A DNA stretch of 64,000 nucleotides from contig NZ_LMSJ01000054.1 in assembly GCF_001428105.1 (NCBI RefSeq), forward strand, positions 1-64,000, in the 5' to 3' direction. Position numbers and translations under genes: made by a program. The stretch's first letter is position 1; the number at the start of each line of letters is the position of its first letter. The notes below the pieces were generated by a model that saw nothing but the letters and a program-made list of their open reading frames with translations, ran no database searches and was not told the DNA's origin. Of this stretch, positions 57,775 through 64,000 are shown one piece after another. This DNA comes from Paenibacillus sp. Soil766 (lineage in GTDB: Bacteria > Bacillota > Bacilli > Paenibacillales > NBRC-103111).

Positions 57775-57999
57775 TTACACAGCGGTTTGTTTCATTTCAC
57801 GCATCATGCCCATCATCATCGTCATCATCTCATCGCATGACTGCATTTTGGACATCATCATATCCATATCCATCATGTCCTTCATTTCCATACCTTGCAT
57901 GCAATCCATCATCATCTTCATGTTGTTCATTTTACACATCATTTCTTCCATACACATCGACATCATCATTTTCATGCTCATCATTTCCATTCGTTCCAC
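57775..57999 (-). CDS. Extremely methionine-rich small protein
   Basis: A 74-residue product with 35 methionines (47%) and four cysteines (positions 16, 22, 33, 55), arranged as repeated MM, MMM, MxxM and MCM/MMC motifs mixed with acidic and Lys residues. AAAGGAG lies seven bases before the ATG, so translation is credible despite the odd composition. There is no classic signal peptide. Such Met/Cys density suggests binding of soft metals such as Cu(I), or a structural or spore role; the sequence shows composition only. The region just upstream (58000-58172) is AT-rich and holds its promoter. Confidence 0.7.
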   Translation of the reverse strand: MERMEMMSMKMMMSMCMEEMMCKMNNMKMMMDCMQGMEMKDMMDMDMMMSKMQSCDEMMTMMMGMMREMKQTAV

Positions 58000-58230
58000 T
58001 CCTTTCTCTCTACTTTATTTGTTTTCCAACAATTAGAAGATTAACCCATTTGAATGATTTAATCAAGCCTTTTTCAAAAAAAATATTGCATTCAGCTAAA
58101 TGATTATGTTATATTTATTAGTTTGCTAAATACCAATTTCACCCCTTGGACTGAGGGTTTTAGTCGGATTTAATGCTAGTGCGCGAAGAAAAACGGCTGT
58201 GGATCAGCCAAGTTGGAGCAAGCGTGCGAC

Positions 58231-58756
58231 TCCCGCTTTGGCGGGCCCTAAGTCGATTTTTTCGACTTACGAGCACGCTGCTCGCGCTTTGGCGGGCCCT
58301 AAGTCGATTTTTTCGACTTATGGGCGCGCGGCTCGCGTTTTGGCGGGCCCCAAGTCGATTTTTTCGACTTACGAGCACGCTGCTCGCGCTTTGGCGTGCT
58401 CTAAGTCGATTTTTTCGACTTACGAGCGCGCTGCTCGCGCTTTGGCGGGCCGTAAGTCGATTTTTTCGACTTACGGGCGCGCGGCTCGCGCTTTGGCGGG
58501 CTCTAAGTCGATTTTTTCGACTTATGGGGGCGCAGCTCCCGCTTTGGCGGGCTGTAAGTCGATTTTTTCGACTTACGGGCGCGCAGCTCGCGCTTTGGCG
58601 GGCTGTAAGTCGATTTTTTCGACTTACGGGCGCGCTGCTCCCGCTTTGGCGGGCTGTAAGTCGATTTCTTCGACTTACGGGCGCGCGGCTCGCGCTTTGT
58701 CGGGCCCTAAGTCGATTTTTTCGACTTACGGGCGCGCGGCTCCCGCTTTGGCAGCT
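58231..58756. repeat. 51-bp tandem repeat array, ten units, each with a hairpin
   Basis: The core AAGTCGATTTTTTCGACTT begins at 58250, 58301, 58352, 58403, 58454, 58505, 58556, 58607, 58658 and 58709: ten copies at exactly 51 bp. Each core is a 7-bp stem with a five-base T loop, separated by GC-rich GCGCGCGGCTCGCGCTTTGG-type spacers that vary slightly. Because 51 is a multiple of three, long frames stay open (17-residue repeats such as RFFRLTGARLALWRALS), but none has a ribosome site and I treat the array as non-coding. It ends just before the PL8 terminator. Confidence 0.85.
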
Positions 58757-58787
58757 CCGCTCGAGGCGCGCAAGCCATGAACCAAAC

Positions 58788-58816
58788 GAAAAAGAAGCCT
58801 CTCGGCTTCTTTTTCC
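58788..58816 (-). terminator. Terminator of the PL8 lyase operon
   Basis: AAAAAGAAGCC-TCTC-GGCTTCTTTTT is symmetric, giving T-runs on both strands. It lies 8 bp after the PL8 stop at 58824 and adjoins the 51-bp repeat array. Confidence 0.9.
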
Positions 58817-58823
58817 CTACCTG

Positions 58824-61616
58824 CTAAGGCACTGGCTCAAATTTAACCGCATCCACGGTTACATAACCATTCGCGCCATCGTTGCGCACCTTTACATTGC
58901 CTGACGTACCTGCATCAAACGTATACGTACCCAACAAATTCCACTGGCCGCCATCCTGGGTTTCATCTATGGTAACCGTTGAAGTAACGCCAGCATGAAG
59001 GATGTCCACCTGGGCATTCGTTGCCCTATTCGTGTGGGAAGGCCACCACATATACACCTTATACGTCCCTGCTGCCGTTAGCGTAGGAGTGAAGGCAGCA
59101 CTCTTTAATCCATGATAGGTGTTACCGTCATGCAAATAACTTATGCCATACTTATTAGTCAGATTCGTGCCAAAAGACCACCTTCCAACCAGCGTAACGC
59201 CCGTAGTATCAGCATCATCCACAATAATCGTAGCTGCAACCGGCGCTAAACTGAACTTCACTTTGAACGCTTTCCCCTTCGCCCCATTCACATTCACGCT
59301 AAATTTAATCGTAGGGCTCAACTGGGTAACGGTAATGCCTGCATCTGCCGTGAGTGTCCCAGCCCCCGCCTTGTTAATCTCAACCTGAATAGAGCCCGTA
59401 TTCGCCTGCTTCGGATCGGATACAGATATTTCGAAACCATTCGATGTTTCCTTCGTCATAACGGCTGTTTTCTTATTCGAGGTTATCCGATCCACAGTCG
59501 TCACCGCATCGTTCCAGAAATTCACACCTACAACATTCAGCGTATTCTCTTTCACCGCTTGCGCACTGGCGGAATTCTCCAACACCGTAATATTCGGATT
59601 GTTGGCATAGCTAGCAACCTCTGCGCTGGTCTTGTTCGGCAGAATCACATACTGATACGCCTGATCCGTTGCATTGCCGCCATGATCTAACCACATCGTC
59701 ATATAATTCTTCGTAATGCTGGTGCCCGACGTAACACCCGTCGTCTTAATTTGATTCCATTTGCCGGTTCTCGCTTCCCGTTTCGCTTGGACCGCTACCG
59801 CCGTTGGGAAATAGTAGCCGATATCCGAACCTGGCACATTCCCTGCCAGATGCATCGTGCTAACGCTAGGCAGCGATTGCGACCATCCCAAACTAGTGGA
59901 TTGCGCCACGCCATTCACCGTCAAAGCATTGGAACCTGTACTGTTCAATTTACGATTCTCAACAATCGTTTCAATCGACTTCGCATCAGCACTCGTAATT
60001 CCCACTCCTAATGCTACAATCTCATCATCAAACATAAACCACGATTTTTTGGCGGTTAACGTACTTGGCGTATTCGAGGTAATCCCCATCTCCATGCCAG
60101 TAACACCATATACGCCAAGGATATCTGTTCCTCCGACCCAATTGCTCGTATTATGCTGGCTTACCGCATACGTCGCAGAAACGACCGTCGTTCCAGGCAA
60201 CCGATATTTATCAACTGTCGGCCAGAAATCCTCGCTATATTGGTTCAGGTCATTATTATACAGATAAGTCGTACCTACACCCGTATACCAGCCCTTCAAA
60301 TTTTCACTATTGGCTCCTTCGTAGCTTCCTATTTTGTTCGAGAATAGAGCAAGACCGAATCCATAGCCAGGCCGAAGCTGGACCGTTCTAGCCATGGAGC
60401 TAAATTGTTGATATTTCACCAGTTCGCTAGCCGGAGCTACAGCAGAGTCGCTCATGATGCCTTGGGCTAACAAGATCATGTTGATGGATGCATCCGTGTA
60501 GAACTTGTTCGTGGTACTGCCTTGATTTTCCGCCCCAATCCAGTATTTGATCATGCTTTTGAAGGCGTTGGCATCCGCAGCAGGAGCAATTTGAGATAGA
60601 CGAATTATTCCTTGCATAATGAAATGTCCTGCATCCCGATCCTGGGAAGTGTAGCGAGCGATTTCTCGGCCACGAGACATATCCATCATGGCCCCTTTGT
60701 AGATAAGCGGCTGATAGGATTTATAAATCCATTGATACACATTCGACTGGTTGGCATTCGTAATCTCGTAAGTTGAGCCTTTTAACAAATACATCATATT
60801 GGCCGTATCTATTAAGATGTTAGCGCCATATCCACCTGTGTACGCATAAACATTATGCTGGATGAAAGAACCATCTGCGTAGAACCCATCACCTGTCGTC
60901 ACATTTGAAAATAAGGTCGTTAAGGCATCGCGAGCGGCAATAAGCTTCACACTGTCCTTAATAATCACACCTCGCAAGATGAGAACCGCTGCCTGCCATG
61001 ACAGATTGGCTCCAGCTTTATTCACCGAAGGCAAGTACTTAATCACGGCATTCATGTAGTTCGTTATTTGCGTCGCGCTGAGTGAATCGTACATAAGTAC
61101 AACGGTATCATTCAATGCTGTTGGTGCGCCGATCTGCCAATCCCACCAATTGTCATAGGAGGCTTTGGTAGAATTGTATCGCCATGTATTCATCCAATCC
61201 AACGCCATGATGACATCTGCAATAAGTTGAGGGTCCCCATACAGCGGAGATCCGTAAGTCTGTGTCGCTAACGCCATGTCCCTAATGCGACGGAATCCGG
61301 AAGTCACTTGACTGGACGTACGATCTCCAGCTGGCAAATCGACCCACAAATAATTCGTAGGTGCCGCCGGCGCCTTGTTCATACGGTCCCAATAGTCTTG
61401 AGCAGTAGCCGTAATCGCTGCGATTTTCGGACTAATATCCCCATCCGTCACGGAGTAGGAGGTTCCCCCAGTCAGCATTGTTTTCCATTTGGCCCTCAAT
61501 GTATCGAATTCATCTGTTGCATACGCTTTTTGCGGGACGTAAGTACTTATAATCATAAACACCATTAACAACATGAAACTAACATACCAAATTCGCAGTC
61601 CTTTCCCGTTAACCAT
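58824..61616 (-). CDS. Secreted PL8-family polysaccharide lyase with golvesin-like module
   Basis: A 930-residue extracellular lyase. A signal peptide (1-34, ending KAYAT) is followed by the alpha/alpha toroid. Active-site marks are YDNWWDWQIGAP near residue 160, the His/Tyr pair in FIQHNVYAYTGGYG near 255, and RGREIARY near 315. The beta-sandwich part follows (NSENLKGWYTGVGTTYLYNN near 440). PL8 enzymes eliminate at uronic acids in hyaluronan, chondroitin, xanthan or alginate-type chains; which one is not decided by these motifs. Residues about 795-930 are a golvesin-like binding module (TIIVDDADTTGV), the same type as in the giant protein at 24.5-30.1 kb. GAGGGG precedes the ATG. Confidence 0.9.
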   Translation of the reverse strand: MVNGKGLRIWYVSFMLLMVFMIISTYVPQKAYATDEFDTLRAKWKTMLTGGTSYSVTDGDISPKIAAITATAQDYWDRMNKAPAAPTNYLWVDLPAGDRTSSQVTSGFRRIRDMALATQTYGSPLYGDPQLIADVIMALDWMNTWRYNSTKASYDNWWDWQIGAPTALNDTVVLMYDSLSATQITNYMNAVIKYLPSVNKAGANLSWQAAVLILRGVIIKDSVKLIAARDALTTLFSNVTTGDGFYADGSFIQHNVYAYTGGYGANILIDTANMMYLLKGSTYEITNANQSNVYQWIYKSYQPLIYKGAMMDMSRGREIARYTSQDRDAGHFIMQGIIRLSQIAPAADANAFKSMIKYWIGAENQGSTTNKFYTDASINMILLAQGIMSDSAVAPASELVKYQQFSSMARTVQLRPGYGFGLALFSNKIGSYEGANSENLKGWYTGVGTTYLYNNDLNQYSEDFWPTVDKYRLPGTTVVSATYAVSQHNTSNWVGGTDILGVYGVTGMEMGITSNTPSTLTAKKSWFMFDDEIVALGVGITSADAKSIETIVENRKLNSTGSNALTVNGVAQSTSLGWSQSLPSVSTMHLAGNVPGSDIGYYFPTAVAVQAKREARTGKWNQIKTTGVTSGTSITKNYMTMWLDHGGNATDQAYQYVILPNKTSAEVASYANNPNITVLENSASAQAVKENTLNVVGVNFWNDAVTTVDRITSNKKTAVMTKETSNGFEISVSDPKQANTGSIQVEINKAGAGTLTADAGITVTQLSPTIKFSVNVNGAKGKAFKVKFSLAPVAATIIVDDADTTGVTLVGRWSFGTNLTNKYGISYLHDGNTYHGLKSAAFTPTLTAAGTYKVYMWWPSHTNRATNAQVDILHAGVTSTVTIDETQDGGQWNLLGTYTFDAGTSGNVKVRNDGANGYVTVDAVKFEPVP

Positions 61617-61660
61617 GGAACATCCCCTCTCATAATGGTAGTGCTATTAGCCGATCTCAT

Positions 61661-63049
61661 TTACAAAATAATAGATCCCCCCTCTCGCAGCGTCGAGCGA
61701 AGCTCCTCCGTATTCACGTCGCCAACTCCGATATCTGCTCGCAGCGCTAGATAAGCCGCAACGCCAGCTGCTTCACCAGTCTGATTCATATTTACCATGA
61801 CACGAACTGCACCATAGGCGACTTGATCCACATCAATCATGCGACCGCAGGTCAGCAAGTTGTCATAGCCTCCGGGAACTAAGCAGCGGTACGGTATCTG
61901 ATAAAATGTAGGATCTTGCTCCGTTTTCTCCCGCCATCTCCCTTTGACCACGGGATATCCTGGGCGCACATACGCCTGCTCGCCATCCAAATATTGAAAG
62001 GTGATCCCCGGCTTATCATCATGGTGAATATCCACACGATAACTGCCATTCGCAATGGCATCCTCAAAGCGGACACCATACAGCACATCATTCCCAGTAA
62101 GGCGATACTGACAATGGATATGCCTAGTTTCGCGAATGCCAATGTAAGAGGGAAGCGAGAGCAGTGTCAGCTTATTGTCTGGCCCATATTTGCGTACCAT
62201 ATCCATGATCGCTCTAACCTGTCTTCTTCCTTCCATTTCGCTTTGTGTCAAGGATAACCCCTCCTTGCAGTCCACATCATACACTCTTGTCCCCGCATAC
62301 ATATAGACATCTTTACTGCCGGGTACGAAGCGCCCCCAACCGAAGCCCTCTGGCAAGTCGAATTCAGCCTGATGCTTAATGAGGGCATCATTTAAGTCAA
62401 GTCCCTTCAAAGAATTAAACCCTGTGACATCATTAAACCCTGGGCCCGATCCCCATCCACCGATTTTGGCACAAGTCGTAGGTGGTTGCCGATGATCCTC
62501 ATTCGTTAACGGCAGCATCAGACGCGCGCACAAATCACCGTCACCTGTTGCATCGATGAACATTTTCGCTTTAATCGCACCTCTGCCTGACTTGTTCTCC
62601 ACGAGGATGGCCGTTAATTTACCATCAGTAAGGACTGGTGCCACGAACATCGTATGCAAATAAGGCCCCACCCCCGACTCTGTGATGAGCTCATCCAATT
62701 CGATTTTCAACTCTTCCGTATTCAGCACATAGCCGACCGAATGGCTCTTCTTCTCTTCCGCCACAGCCCCTCGCCGATCCAATCGTTCCACGGTTTCTTG
62801 CGTTAAACCGCCAATAATCTGCTGCTTGAACTCGGTATCATAAAAGCTATGCCAGATATTGACTAAGCCCGACGTCGCAACGCCGCCGAAATTATTTTGC
62901 TTCTCCACAATAACCACACTTGCACCCAGCCTCGCTGCCCGTACAGCGGCGAAGACTCCTGTGCAGCTTCCGCCAAGCACACAAATATCCACTTCTTCAA
63001 TGACTGGAACCGACTTCGCTTCTTCCAAAATATATTCGTTTGTATGCAT
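61661..63049 (-). CDS. FAD-dependent oxidoreductase of the FAD_oxidored type
   Basis: About 462 residues. The dinucleotide motif is ICVLGGSCTGVFAAVRAARL with a following acidic residue in VVIVEKQNNFGGVAT; the second FAD contact is KMFIDATGDGDLCARLM and the late motif LLTCGRMIDVDQVAYGAVRV. No signal peptide is present. This flavoprotein group recurs in glycan-utilisation loci but its reaction is not established; oxidation of an unsaturated or uronic sugar is one possibility here, downstream of the lyase. The start at ATG 63049 is nine bases after GAGGAG; the frame opens seven codons earlier. It lies 45 bp upstream of the PL8 gene in the same operon. Confidence 0.85.
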   Translation of the reverse strand: MHTNEYILEEAKSVPVIEEVDICVLGGSCTGVFAAVRAARLGASVVIVEKQNNFGGVATSGLVNIWHSFYDTEFKQQIIGGLTQETVERLDRRGAVAEEKKSHSVGYVLNTEELKIELDELITESGVGPYLHTMFVAPVLTDGKLTAILVENKSGRGAIKAKMFIDATGDGDLCARLMLPLTNEDHRQPPTTCAKIGGWGSGPGFNDVTGFNSLKGLDLNDALIKHQAEFDLPEGFGWGRFVPGSKDVYMYAGTRVYDVDCKEGLSLTQSEMEGRRQVRAIMDMVRKYGPDNKLTLLSLPSYIGIRETRHIHCQYRLTGNDVLYGVRFEDAIANGSYRVDIHHDDKPGITFQYLDGEQAYVRPGYPVVKGRWREKTEQDPTFYQIPYRCLVPGGYDNLLTCGRMIDVDQVAYGAVRVMVNMNQTGEAAGVAAYLALRADIGVGDVNTEELRSTLREGGSIIL

Positions 63050-63144
63050 CTGCATCGACTCCTCATTCATCCTTTAAATGTGAAAGGGCTGAAACGAAAG
63101 CTATTTGACAGCCTTGCTCCAGCCCCTTAAAATACCTTGCTTTT

Positions 63145-64000
63145 CTACTTGATATAGCCCAGCGGCTTCAGAACCAAGTTGCCTTGCTCCACATATTTGG
63201 ATAGCTGATAGTTGGTCTCTAGTGTTTTGGTGAACGCATCGAAGCTGTCTAGTGGACTCTTGCCAAAAATAAACTTCGTAATCTCTTCGCTTTCGAAGCG
63301 ATTTTTATCACTGATGGACACGCCTTCCGGATTCGGAATAAGCTCTGTATAGGTCTCAATGCGCGGTTGTTTCTCGGCAAAATCAATAAATGGCAGCTGC
63401 TTCGTAAATTTCGCTTTCAAATAATTCTTTTCATCTCGTCCTGTTAATTGATGATTGAAGGCGAAGCCTGTTTTGGAGCTGTCCGTCACGACAGGGATGT
63501 TATTTTCCATTTTATAATGCGTACCTTCGATTCCGTACATTGTCGTTAAATAGCCTGGGCCATCTGCGATATAATTGAAGTATTCTAGGATTTTATTCAG
63601 CTTCGCCGGGTCCTTCGCGACTTCCTTGGACACAGCAAACCGTCCACCTGTAGCACTGATGTCAAAATAGCCTTGGTACTTACCACCTGGACCTGTTAAC
63701 GCATCCATTTGTACCCAATTCGCTGCTGGATTCACCGCTTTGTACTGCGCAATATAATCATCCTTGGTCATTTCGCCCCAGTTGATATATAGAATACCCG
63801 CTTGCCCTTTAAAAGCTTTCTCCTGATGCTTCAAACCTTTGTTCGTCATAAATTCCGGATCGACCAAGCCCTCGCTAATCATATCCTTAATGTAGGACAG
63901 GGCTTGCTTCGTTTCTGGCTGTGTAGTCGAGTACACAACTTTATTATCCTTGATCATGAACTGACCAGGTGAAGCCACGCCGAATGCGGAAAATACGGGG
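63145..64000 (-). CDS. LplA-type sugar-binding protein, C-terminal part
   Basis: The gene runs off the right edge; its 5' end is not in the window, so the apparent GTG at 63978 is not a start (the frame reads VFSAFGVASPGQF across it). About 284 residues remain. They match the C-terminal half of large LplA-type solute-binding proteins: TKQALSYIKDMISEGLVDPE, KAFKGQAGILYINWGEM, NYIADGPGYLTTMYGIEGTH and a final FIFGKSPLDSFDAFTKTLET. It is 75-95 bp upstream of the oxidoreductase gene and presumably imports lyase products with permeases outside the window. Confidence 0.88.
   Translation of the reverse strand, partial: PVFSAFGVASPGQFMIKDNKVVYSTTQPETKQALSYIKDMISEGLVDPEFMTNKGLKHQEKAFKGQAGILYINWGEMTKDDYIAQYKAVNPAANWVQMDALTGPGGKYQGYFDISATGGRFAVSKEVAKDPAKLNKILEYFNYIADGPGYLTTMYGIEGTHYKMENNIPVVTDSSKTGFAFNHQLTGRDEKNYLKAKFTKQLPFIDFAEKQPRIETYTELIPNPEGVSISDKNRFESEEITKFIFGKSPLDSFDAFTKTLETNYQLSKYVEQGNLVLKPLGYIK

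Noticed and set aside
57636-58103. 155-codon plus-strand frame opposite the Met-rich gene
   Set aside because: It is the complement of ATG-rich sequence (Ser/His/Ile runs), with no ribosome site. The minus-strand frame has a proper one.
58231-58756. Possible CRISPR array
   Set aside because: The repeats are regularly spaced, but the 'spacers' are nearly identical to each other, the period is fixed at 51 bp, and no cas gene is near. It is a tandem minisatellite.
58173-58904. Open frames of 243 and 193 codons with 17-residue repeats
   Set aside because: They arise because the 51-bp period is divisible by three, keeping several frames open. There is no ribosome site, the product is Arg/Leu/Phe-rich in one frame and unrelated in the other, and the longer frame runs into the PL8 gene on the other strand.

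Overview
The window looks like a chromosomal segment of a Paenibacillus-type soil bacterium (Bacillota). The signs are strong AGGAGG ribosome sites, LplA/LplB/YtcP-type sugar ABC importers, YesM/YesN-type two-component proteins, membrane-anchored AraC regulators, CcpA-like cre sites and large secreted proteins carrying golvesin-like modules. Almost everything is for capture and breakdown of complex glycans; nearly all enzyme genes are on the minus strand. This assignment rests on gene style, not on a database search.

Region 1 (about 1-15.2 kb, minus): a sulfated-glycan locus. A membrane AraC regulator is followed by two LplB/YtcP permeases, a lipoprotein binding protein, three S1 sulfatases, a glutaminase-A-like protein and a GH43 glycosidase. 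The enzymes lack signal peptides, so sulfated oligosaccharides are probably imported and then desulfated in the cytoplasm. The distal end is decaying: the last sulfatase carries two compensating frameshifts and the GH43 gene is split by about 0.8 kb of gene relics. Region 2 (15.2-17.5 kb): an IS3 remnant, a broken DUF421 gene and an intact NlpC/P60 hydrolase. Region 3 (17.8-24.4 kb): a CUT1 sugar importer divergent from its AraC regulator, then a methyltransferase.

Region 4 (24.5-41.4 kb, minus): the most intriguing locus. An LplA/B-type importer, a histidine kinase and its AraC-type response regulator, an FAD-dependent oxidoreductase and an SGNH esterase form one run of genes. Next comes an 1867-residue secreted multidomain protein whose central ~930 residues I cannot assign. 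No recognised glycosidase is present. Both transcription units begin with the same 40-bp element (37/40 identical) holding three AGAAAT repeats every 9 bp just upstream of a -10 box. Region 5 (41.6-45.1 kb): an NAD cluster, NrtR-PnuC-NadR plus an ADP-ribosylglycohydrolase, with a shared 11-bp candidate operator.

Region 6 (45.2-56.9 kb): an L-arabinofuranoside locus. It has an AraC regulator, GH51, a secreted ~1050-residue DUF5695-like protein, a CUT1 importer and a GH127. The GH51, DUF5695-like and GH127 genes share one promoter plan: CAACC half-sites (21 bp apart in two of them), a -10 box 33-34 bp away and a cre-like box just downstream. This ties the poorly known secreted protein to arabinose-glycan use. 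Region 7 (57.2-58.8 kb): a helical hypothetical protein, a 74-residue protein that is 47% methionine, and ten copies of a 51-bp hairpin repeat. Region 8 (58.8-64 kb, minus): a secreted PL8 lyase, a second FAD oxidoreductase and an LplA-type binding protein running off the window.
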